Shown piece after piece: positions 33,835 through 41,232 of a stretch of 44,990 nt of DNA (position 1 is the first letter of the stretch; each line of letters opens with the position of its first letter). The stretch lies in assembly GCA_013298765.1 (NCBI GenBank), contig JAAFJA010000019.1, positions 1 to 44,990 on the forward strand. The letters are read 5' to 3'. The translations under genes and the position numbers were made by a program. The stretch is from Betaproteobacteria bacterium. Lineage in GTDB: Bacteria; Pseudomonadota; Gammaproteobacteria; Burkholderiales; Casimicrobiaceae. The notes beneath the pieces are model-generated. The model ran no database searches, had not been told where the DNA came from, and was given only the letters and a program-made list of their open reading frames with translations.

Positions 33835-35274
33835 TCAGCTGGACTGCACCCGCAGGCGAGACTGATGCGCGGGTTCGGTTCGCAGCAAGATGTCGTAATA
33901 CGCGCGGATGGATTCCACAAAATCAACCGGCATCCCGCAGCGGCAGGGGCCGGTTTTGAACTGCGCGGCTACTTCGGGGCGACTTAGCGCCAACAATTGT
34001 CGGCGCACGTCGATCCAAAGATCAGGATTCTTCTGCGCACGTTGGGTGAGGATTCGCGCGTTTTCCACGTGCGCCAACCCGATGTTGTAAGACGCAAGTG
34101 CAAGCCACGTTTTGTCAGGCTCTGAAATTCTGGGTGGCAGATTGTTGCGCTTCAAATCTGCGAGATAGCGCGCACCGCCCATGATGGAGGAGAACGGATC
34201 GCCGCGATCCACGCCGTAGCGATCTGCAGTGTCTTGCGTGAACTGCATCATGCCGCGTGCACCTGTTTCTGAAACAGCATCTGCGTTCCAATGCGACTCT
34301 TGATACGAGAGCGCCGCGAGCAATCGCCACTCAATGCCATACCGCTCTTGCGCTTGCTTGAACCAGTCGCGATAACGCGGCAGCACAGTGGTTATGCGAT
34401 CGGTGAAGATTTCGAAATCGGTCGCACGCCGCGATTGCGGAAATCCGAAATAGCGATCACGCACACGTGCAATTTGGCCCTCGCGAACGATTCGTTGCAG
34501 GAAGCTATCGGCGTCATCGCGAAGCCCCAATGAATCCGCGCGAAAGAGCCACGCCCGCTGCACGGGCGGTTGCACGACGAACGCGAGCTGCGTGTCGTAA
34601 TGGAAGTGGCGGCTGGCGTTAAACGTGTCCTCTTCGACAATCGCATACGGAATTTCATCGGCGCCCACACTTGCGAGCAGCGCTTCGTCGTCATGGCGAT
34701 CATCAATCACAAACTCAATACCGGCTGTTTTCCGTTTGATTTCCGCGAAACTAGGGTGAGAAAAAATGCGCGAACTCACCACCACGCGCTTGGGGAGAAG
34801 CTCCGAAAATGAAGTTGGCCGAAACTTCTGAGGCGTGTGAAGAAGAACCCAAGCGCTCTCGTGATAGCGCGCTTTCGTGGCAAGTTCACTTGCGGAAACG
34901 CCTTGTGAATGAGTGCCGGTTGCAACGAAATCGAGCTCGCCGCGCATCAGCGCCTTACGCGCCTCATCAGGATTTTGAAAAATCTGCCACTCGACACTGC
35001 TGCGCCGTGTGACGGCAAACGCATTGGCGAGATCGAATTCCAATCCAGAGCGATCCCCATTTGGATCTATGAAATAGACCGTGGGATGAATCATCACGCC
35101 GACCCGAAGGATGGGCTGCGCGTTACGCTCTTCCACCTGCTCGCGTGCGAGCGTATTCGCGCCGCGCTCCAGTCGGTCATACAAGTAAAAGGGAAACCAG
35201 GCGAAAAGCGCGATTGCCGCGCCTAACAGCAAGACGCGGGCCGCGTTTTTCAGACGAGGAAGCCATGAAGTCAT
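33835..35274 (-). CDS. mltF: membrane-bound lytic murein transglycosylase F
   Basis: A 479-residue MltF-type enzyme that cleaves peptidoglycan glycan strands with 1,6-anhydro ring formation. An N-terminal membrane segment (AARVLLLGAAIALFAWFPF) is followed by a solute-binding-protein family 3 domain (residues ~55-290, ILRVGVMIHPTVYF) that acts as regulator. The SLT lysozyme-like domain (~310-430) has the catalytic Glu in ALSYQESHWN, the GARGMMQFT loop and LASYNIGLAHV. It is convergent with the SDR gene. Its promoter must lie in the short gap to the SRP RNA, which is transcribed the other way. Confidence 0.94.
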   Translation of the reverse strand: MTSWLPRLKNAARVLLLGAAIALFAWFPFYLYDRLERGANTLAREQVEERNAQPILRVGVMIHPTVYFIDPNGDRSGLEFDLANAFAVTRRSSVEWQIFQNPDEARKALMRGELDFVATGTHSQGVSASELATKARYHESAWVLLHTPQKFRPTSFSELLPKRVVVSSRIFSHPSFAEIKRKTAGIEFVIDDRHDDEALLASVGADEIPYAIVEEDTFNASRHFHYDTQLAFVVQPPVQRAWLFRADSLGLRDDADSFLQRIVREGQIARVRDRYFGFPQSRRATDFEIFTDRITTVLPRYRDWFKQAQERYGIEWRLLAALSYQESHWNADAVSETGARGMMQFTQDTADRYGVDRGDPFSSIMGGARYLADLKRNNLPPRISEPDKTWLALASYNIGLAHVENARILTQRAQKNPDLWIDVRRQLLALSRPEVAAQFKTGPCRCGMPVDFVESIRAYYDILLRTEPAHQSRLRVQSS

Positions 35275-35309
35275 TCGCGCGAGTATAGGGGGCGATTTGC
35301 TAAAGAACC

Positions 35310-35315
35310 TATAAT
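35310..35315 (+). promoter_or_regulatory. -10 element of the SRP RNA promoter
   Basis: TATAAT lies eight bases before the first paired base of the SRP RNA, which places the start of transcription almost exactly at the RNA's 5' end. Confidence 0.65.
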
Positions 35316-35322
35316 CACAAGT

Positions 35323-35416
35323 GGTGGGTCGCCCCGCATGTTCAAGCCATGAACCTGGTCAGGTCCGGAAGGAAGCAGCCACAGTGGTGTAGGCAGTGCC
35401 GGGGGAACGGCTCACC
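35323..35416 (+). ncRNA. ffs: signal recognition particle RNA, small bacterial (4.5S) type
   Basis: The conserved Ffh-binding core CAGGTCCGGAAGGAAGCAGC with its GGAA tetraloop is at 35363-35382. The 5' end GGTGGGTC pairs with GGCTCACC at the 3' end (one mismatch and wobble pairs), giving a single long hairpin of about 94 nt. It lacks an Alu domain, as in most proteobacteria. It directs ribosomes making membrane proteins to FtsY. Upstream of dnaX is a common location in this group. Confidence 0.95.
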
Positions 35417-35456
35417 AAAGTTCTCCGGCGTCGCGATATGGGCGAATCGCGGCGTT

Positions 35457-35516
35457 GAATTTTTCGCGCGGAACTCGCCTATCGTTCAGATATGTCTCGT
35501 GCCGCGCGAAAAATTC
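35457..35516. repeat. 15-bp perfect inverted repeat between SRP RNA and dnaX
   Basis: GAATTTTTCGCGCGG (35457-35471) and CCGCGCGAAAAATTC (35502-35516) are exact complements, 30 bases apart, with GGC/GCC extending the outer ends. In RNA it would be a strong hairpin. It lacks a terminal T run, so it is more like a small mobile or structural element than a simple terminator. Confidence 0.75.
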
Positions 35517-35612
35517 GCCGTGCGCTTTATCCCATCTAGCGGCGCTGATGCTTGGTTCGATTGTCGTGTGCAATCGTGATCGCAACACGCCCGCTGAGGG
35601 TGAGCAACGTGA

Positions 35613-37394
35613 GTGCGTCCGCTGCTCAATCGCATCGTGCTCTTGGCAACACCCTCTCTCGCCCTAGCTCGCAAATACCGCCCTCGCAGTTTCGCCGAAC
35701 TCATGGGGCAGGAGCACGTCGTCAAGGCGCTCTCACATGCGCTCGAAACGGGGCGCCTGCATCAGGCGTATCTACTCACCGGCACACGCGGCATCGGCAA
35801 GACCACCATCGCGCGCATTCTCGCGAAAACGTTGAACTGCGAAACAGGTGTTACTCCGTCGCCGTGTGGCGTGTGCCAATCCTGCGTTGATATTGATGCC
35901 GGGCGTTTCCCTGATTTGATTGAGCTGGATGCGGCGTCGAATACGGGTGTGGACAATATGCGCGAGATCATCGATAACGCGCGCTATGCGCCTACGGCCG
36001 GGCGCTACAAGGTGTATCTCATCGACGAGGTACACATGCTCTCGAAGAGCGCGTTTAACTCGATGCTCAAAACGCTTGAAGAGCCGCCGGAACATGTGAA
36101 GTTCGTACTCGCAACGACCGATCCGCAAAAGATTCCGGTCACCGTGCTCTCGCGTTGTTTGCAATTCAACTTGAAAGCGTTTCCGCCGGAGCGCGTCGCT
36201 GAGCAATTGCACAAAGTGTTGACCGCTGAGAACGTACCGTTTGATGCCAAAGCGCTGCGACTGATTGGTGATGCAGCCAATGGTTCGATGCGCGATGCGC
36301 TCTCGATCACCGATCAAGCGATAGCCTTCGGCCACGGCAAAGTGGATGAGACCCAGGTCCGGCAAATGCTTGGCAACGTGGATCGCGATTTCGTTTGGCG
36401 TGTGCTTGATGCGGTCGTCGCTAAGGATGCGCAGGCGCTCGATCAAGAATGTGATCGTTGTTTTGAAAACGCACTCTCCGCCGACGATGCACTCGCGCAG
36501 CTCGCTCGTGCGCTGCACCGGATAGCGCTCTTCCAAGCCGTGCCTAGCTCGGTAGACACTGACGATCTCGATCATTCGCACATCGAGCGCATCGCCGCGC
36601 AACTCGACGGCGAAACCGTGCAGCTTTACTACCAAATCGCGCTTCACGGGCGAGACGATTTACGGCTCGCGCCAGACGAGCAAACCGCGCTCATGATGAC
36701 GTTTCTGCGGCTCTTGGCGTTTTCTCCGAACGCAGGGCAAAGCGTTGCGCGGGAGACGGGGGGCGCACCTTTGCGCGAACCGACAGCGAAAGCTTCGCCT
36801 ACTGCCGCCCAAAATTCCTCGCGAGCGCGCGGAAGCGTGGAGGCTTCCGGCAGCGCTGCACCTGCACGCGCAGCGGACGCGATCACGGGTGAAGCACCTC
36901 GCCCGTCGATGGCAAACGAGCCGACCGCCATATCGAGTGGAAATGCAGCCCCGCTAGGCTCGCCCCAATTTAATCAGGCGTTCGGCGGCGATTGGCACAA
37001 ACTCGCCTCATCGCTTCCTTTGGCTGCGCTCGCCAAAGAATTGGCGCGTCACGCCGTATTGTTGAGCTTCGAAAATCATGTGTTCCGACTCGCCGTGCCA
37101 CAGGACAAGCGACCCCTCGCCACCACGCAGCGCGACCGGCTCGCAAGCACACTCACCGAGTATTTCGGTCGGCCCACGAAAGTAGAAATTGAACTCACCG
37201 ACAACGTCGGAAACGCAATCAGTTTGTCCGGCGTTTCCTCCGCGCAAACCGAGTCAATCGCCGCGAAGGAAGTGCGCGTAAAGGACGAAAAACAAGCGGC
37301 GGCGGAAGCAGCCTTTATTGCTGACCCAGCGGTACAGGTGTTGCTGAAAGAAGGCAACGGTCGTATTCCTGCGGGAAGTATCACTGCAACTTAG
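35613..37394 (+). CDS. dnaX: DNA polymerase III subunits gamma and tau
   Basis: A 593-residue clamp-loader ATPase. Domain I holds Walker A GTRGIGKTTIA near residue 56, a zinc module Cys76/85/88/91 (NC..PCGVCQSC) and LIDEVHMLSKSAFNSMLK. An SRC motif (LSRCLQF) follows and then clamp-loader domain III. An Ala/Ser/Pro-rich linker (~residues 375-450) leads to a tau-like C-terminal region. The N-terminus is odd: the conserved start usually reads M-x-Y-x-x-L-A-R-K-x-R-P, while here LALARKYRPRSF is preceded by about 15 residues with only GTG starts (35613 or 35637). I see no A-rich slippery site, so gamma by frameshifting is not supported. It heads the dnaX-ybaB-recR group. Confidence 0.94.
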   Translation: MRPLLNRIVLLATPSLALARKYRPRSFAELMGQEHVVKALSHALETGRLHQAYLLTGTRGIGKTTIARILAKTLNCETGVTPSPCGVCQSCVDIDAGRFPDLIELDAASNTGVDNMREIIDNARYAPTAGRYKVYLIDEVHMLSKSAFNSMLKTLEEPPEHVKFVLATTDPQKIPVTVLSRCLQFNLKAFPPERVAEQLHKVLTAENVPFDAKALRLIGDAANGSMRDALSITDQAIAFGHGKVDETQVRQMLGNVDRDFVWRVLDAVVAKDAQALDQECDRCFENALSADDALAQLARALHRIALFQAVPSSVDTDDLDHSHIERIAAQLDGETVQLYYQIALHGRDDLRLAPDEQTALMMTFLRLLAFSPNAGQSVARETGGAPLREPTAKASPTAAQNSSRARGSVEASGSAAPARAADAITGEAPRPSMANEPTAISSGNAAPLGSPQFNQAFGGDWHKLASSLPLAALAKELARHAVLLSFENHVFRLAVPQDKRPLATTQRDRLASTLTEYFGRPTKVEIELTDNVGNAISLSGVSSAQTESIAAKEVRVKDEKQAAAEAAFIADPAVQVLLKEGNGRIPAGSITAT

Positions 37395-37440
37395 TCTCCT
37401 CTCCCTTTGGGAGCGGTCAACGCGGAGCGTTGGGTGAGGC
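37395..37440 (+). repeat. palindromic repeat copy B, short form, directly after dnaX
   Basis: TCTCCTCTCCCTTTGGGAG at the left and GGGTGAGG at the right frame a CAACGCGGAGCGTTG hairpin. It begins immediately after the dnaX stop codon and shares its ends with copies A, D and F. Confidence 0.7.
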
Positions 37441-37484
37441 CAGTTTCTTCAATACTGCGAAGTAACTTGCAAATGCCGCATTTC

Positions 37485-37595
37485 GCTCACCCGCGCTTGC
37501 AGCGCGATCTGTCTCGGCTTGCGCGCATCTCCTCCTTTGGTCGAGACCGCAGCTTTGCTGCGTGCTCTTCCCTCGGCCGGTCTGGAGCGAGAGGA
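37485..37595 (-). repeat. palindromic repeat copy C, degenerate
   Basis: On the minus strand it shares AAGCTGCGGTCTCGACC with copies A and D and has a CTCACCC end at 37486. The other end is worn (CTGGAGCGAGAGG). The 361-bp dnaX-ybaB gap (37395-37755) holds copies B and C and the TAGGACG modules, but no gene. Confidence 0.7.
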
Positions 37596-37697
37596 ATCGA
37601 CTTCGCCGAAGGAGCACGCCTCGTGTTGTAACGCCAAGCATCAGTGAGCATGCGCCACGAATAGAATGTGTTGAAGTAGAAACAATGCGAAGCTTTG

Positions 37698-37720
37698 CGT
37701 CCTAGCGAAGCGTCGTCCTA
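37698..37720 (-). repeat. TAGGACG modules upstream of ybaB (reverse orientation)
   Basis: Two CGTCCTAGCG units 16 bases apart, the reverse complement of the modules found downstream of ybaB at 38091-38180. They end 36 bases before the ybaB start. Confidence 0.6.
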
Positions 37721-37755
37721 GCGTGTAAGCGCAACGCCCTGTTTTTGGAGCAAAC

Positions 37756-38082
37756 ATGTTTGGTAAAGGCGGCATGGCCGGGCTGATGCAACAAGCCCAG
37801 AAAATGCAAGAGAACTTGAAAAAGGCGCAAGACGAAATTGCGCGCATGGAAGTCGAAGGCCAAGCCGGCGCAGGCATGGTCAAAGTCATGATGACGGGCA
37901 AGCACGAATGCAAACGCGTGCAAATCGATTCGGGCGTCATGGACGATAAAGAAATGCTTGAGGATTTAATTACCTCCGCGATCAACGATGCCGCTCGCAA
38001 GCTCGAAGCCGCGTCGAGCGAGAAGATGGGCGCGATGACGGGCGGGATGAATTTGCCGCCTGGAATGAAACTGCCGTTCTGA
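37756..38082 (+). CDS. ybaB: YbaB/EbfC-family nucleoid-associated protein
   Basis: A 108-residue DNA-binding protein with the family layout: a glycine-rich start ([11 protein letters not shown]), a helix rich in Gln and Lys ([20 protein letters not shown]), the strand pair [16 protein letters not shown] and [15 protein letters not shown], then a Met/Gly-rich tail. YbaB dimers form tweezers that clamp DNA. Position between dnaX and recR is conserved in many bacteria. The stop codon lies in the loop of a perfect hairpin, and repeat modules flank the gene on both sides. Confidence 0.96.
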   Translation: MFGKGGMAGLMQQAQKMQENLKKAQDEIARMEVEGQAGAGMVKVMMTGKHECKRVQIDSGVMDDKEMLEDLITSAINDAARKLEAASSEKMGAMTGGMNLPPGMKLPF

Positions 38083-38091
38083 CGAACGGCA
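38072..38091 (+). other. hairpin centred on the ybaB stop codon
   Basis: TGCCGTTC and GAACGGCA form an eight-base perfect stem with loop TGAC; the TGA stop is in the loop. No T run follows, so it may protect the 3' end rather than terminate. Confidence 0.55.
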
Positions 38092-38180
38092 GGACGTCGC
38101 TCGCTGTGCTCGCTAGGACGACACTCGCACCGCTCGTTAGGACGACGCGCTTCGCGCTAGGACGCATAGCTTCGCAGAGC
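38091..38180 (+). repeat. four tandem AGGACG modules downstream of ybaB
   Basis: Units beginning AGGACG start at 38091, 38115, 38139 and 38159, spaced 24, 24 and 20 bases. Each is followed by a small self-complementary GC stretch such as GACGCGCTTCGCGC. Unit bodies differ while the start is fixed. Confidence 0.65.
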
Positions 38181-38196
38181 GCGCCGCTCTTTCCAC

Positions 38197-38372
38197 CTGT
38201 CATCCCCGCGAAGGCGGGGACCCAGGCCGAGAGCTTGCCGGGCACGAGTCTTCGTTTGCCTGAGCGCTGCACTGATGTTCACAATCGGAATGCCGTTGTT
38301 TTTGGCGACGTCCCGTTCCGGCTTCCCGCCCGAAGGTTTATCCCCCGCAGGCGGGGACGGGAATGACGAGAT
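38197..38372. repeat. MITE-like element between ybaB and recR
   Basis: Left end CTGTCATCCCCGCGAAGGCG (first 20 of a 29-mer at 38197-38225 that is identical at 40930-40958). The right end carries GCAGGCGGGGACGGGAATGA to 38372, whose complement also reads TCATTCCCG. The ends are imperfect inverted repeats. An ORF-like path runs through it into recR but is not needed for the RecR protein. Confidence 0.65.
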
Positions 38373-38382
38373 AGGGCGAAGA

Positions 38383-38973
38383 GTGACGACCCCAGTTTCT
38401 TTTAAGGCATTGATCGACGCCCTCAAGGCGCTCCCGGGCATCGGCCCGCGCGCTGCGCAACGCATCGCGTTCGATTTAGTTGAACGAAAGCGCGAAGAGG
38501 CGGAAACGCTCGCGCAGGCGCTCACGCGTGCGCTCGAAACGCTGCGACATTGCGATAGCTGCAACACGCTTTCCGAAACGCCGATCTGTGCGCTCTGCGC
38601 GTCACCGCGCCGCGATAAATCGCTGCTCTGTGTCGTCGAATCGCCCTCCGATCAAATCACACTCGAACAATCCGGCGCATTCAGCGGTTTGTATTTCGTG
38701 TTGATGGGCCGCCTCTCGCCGCTAGACGGCATTGGCCCCGGTGAAATTCATCTCGAACGACTCGTCGAACGCGCGACTGACGGCAGCGTGAAAGAAGTCA
38801 TCCTCGCCACCAACTTCACCAACGAAGGCGAAGTCACCGCGCACGTGATCACCGAGCTGCTCGAATCGCAAGGCGTGAAAGTGTCACGACTTGCGCGCGG
38901 GATTCCGATTGGGAGCGAGTTGGAATATGTGGATGCGGCTACTGTGGCGCAGGCGGTTAGGGAGAGGCGGTAA
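38383..38973 (+). CDS. recR: recombination mediator protein RecR
   Basis: A 196-residue protein that works with RecO (and RecF) to load RecA on gapped DNA. The helix-hairpin-helix [18 protein letters not shown] is at residues ~10-27, the zinc finger is [16 protein letters not shown] (four Cys), and the Toprim domain begins [11 protein letters not shown]. The family N-terminus starts just before [10 protein letters not shown], so I use the GTG at 38383, which has AGGGCG upstream. The frame is open back to 38275, but that part is repeat sequence. The length fits RecR exactly with this choice. Confidence 0.95.
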   Translation: MTTPVSFKALIDALKALPGIGPRAAQRIAFDLVERKREEAETLAQALTRALETLRHCDSCNTLSETPICALCASPRRDKSLLCVVESPSDQITLEQSGAFSGLYFVLMGRLSPLDGIGPGEIHLERLVERATDGSVKEVILATNFTNEGEVTAHVITELLESQGVKVSRLARGIPIGSELEYVDAATVAQAVRERR

Positions 38974-38985
38974 ACCGCCCCAGTT

Positions 38986-39246
38986 TCAGTCCCCCCTCGC
39001 GTACCCGGCAAAGCGACGCCAAAAGAAACAGAAAGCCGCCACTGCAAAGAGAACGACAAACCAACTTACGACTCGGAGCGGAGTCGTGTTTGGGTGCATA
39101 AAAGCCACATTGGCAAAGACCAGAGGGATTCCCAGCGTCAGCGCAAGCAGCGCTCGCGAAATGTCTCGCTGCAACAACAGCGAAAGAAAAAAAGCCACCA
39201 CGGGATAACTCATCCACGCTATCGGCAAAAATGAATCGAAACTCAC
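38986..39246 (-). CDS. small membrane protein of 86 residues
   Basis: I use the GTG at 39246, with GGGAG seven bases upstream, rather than the frame start at 39315, which would overlap the upstream gene by 59 bp. The product has three hydrophobic stretches (for example MSYPVVAFFLSLLLQ, ALLALTLGIPLVFANVAF and VVSWFVVLFAVAAFCFFW) and ends in basic RRFAGYARGD. No family recognised. It follows the secreted Cys-rich protein gene by ten bases, so the two are one operon, and it is convergent with recR. Confidence 0.65.
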   Translation of the reverse strand: MSFDSFLPIAWMSYPVVAFFLSLLLQRDISRALLALTLGIPLVFANVAFMHPNTTPLRVVSWFVVLFAVAAFCFFWRRFAGYARGD

Positions 39247-39256
39247 AGGTAACTCC

Positions 39257-39949
39257 CTACTTGCAATATGTACGGCATCTTGCGATGCAGCTTGAGGAAG
39301 CTCCCCACGCGCCAACGAGACAGGCGAGTGCGGAGATACCTCCTATGCCAACATTCAAGATAGCGATCCCGGCACCGTAGCCCAAGCAAGCGATGCCCGC
39401 CCCATCACTGGCGATCCCACAGAGGTCCTTACATGCGTCAAGATTGCACTGTTTTTGCGGATCCTTCGCTTGATTCCAAATCCAGTCGTCGATAGTCCAG
39501 AAAAAAGCGCCGTAGAAGAAGTCCTCAAACTCCCCGACAAGTCTCCAGTACTCGTCGTCTTCCTGTTCAGGCGAAAGGCTCTTCAACTGGATTCCCGAGC
39601 GCCGATTAAACTCGTCCCAACTCATCACACTTTCGGCCGATCCAAATCGATGTACTGCTACACGATCTGGTGTCGTGGTATCGCTACCTTCGTAAAGGTA
39701 AGTCACCGTGCCCTTTTCAGAACTCACCACACCGATTCGACCGGATGCGTCAAGGCTAATCTGCACCTTTCCAATCTTTCGACTGGCAGCCAATGTTCGC
39801 TCCGCGCCAGATTCAGGCGGAGGTGCATCGGCGGTCTGCGAACCATCCGTTATCGCGACCGGGGAAGTGGACGGAGTAGCGTGCGCGAGCGAGAGGCCAA
39901 TGGTCAATGCGAACGTTCCGACGACCACGCTTAAACGATTTCTTGTCAT
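39257..39949 (-). CDS. secreted protein with a Cys/Gly-rich hydrophobic C-terminus
   Basis: A 230-residue exported protein with an AAAGG ribosome binding site and a Sec signal (M-T-R-N-R-L-S-V-V-V-G-T-F-A-L, cleavage near A-H-A). The first half is polar (IGKVQISLDASGRIGVVSS, then YEGSDTTTPDRVAVHRFG). The last ~65 residues contain eight Cys in the order C..C..C..C..C..C..C..C, framing a hydrophobic Gly/Ala-rich core (GYGAGIAILNVGIGGISALA). That end looks like a small disulfide-bonded membrane-active peptide, but I recognise no family. It is paired with the small membrane protein just downstream, which is suggestive of a secreted product with a membrane partner. Inference only. Confidence 0.7.
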   Translation of the reverse strand: MTRNRLSVVVGTFALTIGLSLAHATPSTSPVAITDGSQTADAPPPESGAERTLAASRKIGKVQISLDASGRIGVVSSEKGTVTYLYEGSDTTTPDRVAVHRFGSAESVMSWDEFNRRSGIQLKSLSPEQEDDEYWRLVGEFEDFFYGAFFWTIDDWIWNQAKDPQKQCNLDACKDLCGIASDGAGIACLGYGAGIAILNVGIGGISALACLVGAWGASSSCIARCRTYCK

Positions 39950-40013
39950 GTTTACCTTTCAAATTGTGCTGTCACCTCGGGTCAGCTGAAGTTTGACAAA
40001 GGTTAGACAAGAA

Positions 40014-40041
40014 CTCTATAGAGCCTATCAAAATTGATAGG
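40014..40041. promoter_or_regulatory. two abutting palindromes upstream of the secreted protein operon
   Basis: CTCTATAGAG (40014-40023, perfect) directly joins CCTATCAAAATTGATAGG (40024-40041, eight-base arms). They lie about 65-92 bp upstream of the minus-strand start at 39949 and just past the end of rsmA, where an operator or promoter of that operon would be expected. Confidence 0.55.
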
Positions 40042-40082
40042 TAGGAGTTTTGAGTAAACTTTCGAGCGATCAAGATGGCTTG

Positions 40083-40928
40083 CTATGCGTGGTGAGTCTG
40101 TGCCGCATCGGCAATCTGCATAAACGCCTCACAACTCAAATCTTCCGCGCGTGATTTTTCGTCAACACCGATGGTTTGCCAAACCTCCGGCGTGACCCAC
40201 GCTGAGAGCGAATTGCGGAGCATTTTTCTACGTTGCGAGAACGCGGCGGCTACGATTTGGGCGAATACTCTTTCGTCTCTTGGGCGGAGCCTGTTTTGCG
40301 CCAACGGCGTGAGCCGCACAATCGATGAATCGACGGCAGGAATGGGTCGAAACGCACCAGGCGGCACGTCGAAACATTTCTCGATGCGATAGCGATATTG
40401 CAACATCACCGAGAGTCGCCCGCGCGCGTCCTCGCCTTCGCGCGCGGCCATGCGATCCACCACTTCTTTTTGCAACATGAACGTCATGTCAGCGATGCAT
40501 TCTTCGTAATCGCAGAGGCGAAACAGAATGGGCGACGAGATGTTGTAAGGCAAATTGCCGACGACTCTCAATGGCGACGGTAGCGTCGCGAAATCGAATT
40601 CGAGCGCATCACCTTCGTGAATACGCAATTGCTCGGGCGTGAATTCGGTTTTCAAACGCGCGACGAGATCACGATCAATTTCGACAACGTCGAGGCTCGC
40701 GGCTTCGCCTTCTTTGCAGTGCGCGGTGATCGCGTCTAGCAATTCACGCGTGAGTGCAGCTTGCCCTGGGCCGATTTCCAGAATACGGTCAGTGGGCTTG
40801 GGGTCAATCGCTTCGACGATGCGACGGATGTAGCTTTTGTCGACGAGGAAGTTTTGTCCGAAGCGTTTTTTGGCGCGGTGGAATCCGTTGTGTTCTGTTT
40901 GGGTCGGTTGAGCGTTCACAGTTCTCAT
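40083..40928 (-). CDS. rsmA: 16S rRNA dimethyladenosine transferase RsmA (KsgA)
   Basis: A 281-residue SAM-dependent enzyme that dimethylates two adjacent adenosines near the 3' end of 16S rRNA during late 30S assembly. The N-terminal KKRFGQNFLVDKSYIRRI is diagnostic. SAM motif I is ILEIGPGQAALTREL, and the catalytic NLPYN (GNLPYNISSPILFRL) is near residue 128. The ATG at 40928 directly abuts a dispersed repeat (40930-40958), whose end supplies GGGGA seven bases before the start codon as the apparent ribosome binding site. Confidence 0.96.
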   Translation of the reverse strand: MRTVNAQPTQTEHNGFHRAKKRFGQNFLVDKSYIRRIVEAIDPKPTDRILEIGPGQAALTRELLDAITAHCKEGEAASLDVVEIDRDLVARLKTEFTPEQLRIHEGDALEFDFATLPSPLRVVGNLPYNISSPILFRLCDYEECIADMTFMLQKEVVDRMAAREGEDARGRLSVMLQYRYRIEKCFDVPPGAFRPIPAVDSSIVRLTPLAQNRLRPRDERVFAQIVAAAFSQRRKMLRNSLSAWVTPEVWQTIGVDEKSRAEDLSCEAFMQIADAAQTHHA

Positions 40929-40929
40929 T

Positions 40930-41044
40930 CTGTCATCCCCGCGAAGGCGGGGACCCAGTCCGAGGCCTTGGCACCAATGGCAGCTTGACTTCCTCCGTAA
41001 CTAGGCGCGCCCGGTCTGGGTCCCCGCCTTCGCGGGGATGACAG
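40930..41044. repeat. inverted pair of identical 29-mers upstream of rsmA
   Basis: The 29-mer starting CTGTCATCCCCGCGAAGGCG occurs at 40930-40958 and as exact reverse complement at 41016-41044, 57 bases apart. A third identical copy is at 38197-38225. The pair has the shape of a miniature inverted-repeat element. Confidence 0.85.
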
Positions 41045-41058
41045 CGTAAGGGGGGGGG

Positions 41059-41232
41059 TTGTAGGCGCGGGCTTGACCGCGCTTTTTCCCTCACCCGTCG
41101 CTACGCGACGACCTCTGCGGGCTTGCGCCCGTCTCTCGCGTGGGTCGAGACCGCAGCTTTGCTGCGTCCTGCGCCTTCGGCTGGTCCCAGAGGGAGAGGC
41201 GGTGACTCGCGCGGTCAAGCCCGCGCCTACAA
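41059..41232. repeat. nested repeat: 24-bp inverted repeats enclosing palindromic copy D
   Basis: A perfect 24-bp inverted repeat (41059-41082, beginning TTGTAGGCGCGGGCTTGACC, and 41209-41232) encloses copy D (41086-41200), the closest relative of the guaA insert but in the opposite orientation. The right arm includes the DUF3445 stop codon. A run of G at 41051-41058 separates it from the 29-mer pair. Confidence 0.85.

Noticed and set aside
36750-37394. Programmed frameshift in dnaX to make gamma
   Set aside because: No A-AAA-AAG-like slippery run or stem after it was found.
38091-38180. CRISPR array
   Set aside because: Only a six-base head is shared between units, spacers are tiny palindromes, and no cas genes are present.
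38275-38382. N-terminal extension of RecR in frame
   Set aside because: The extra residues are repeat-encoded and RecR homologues begin at the later GTG.
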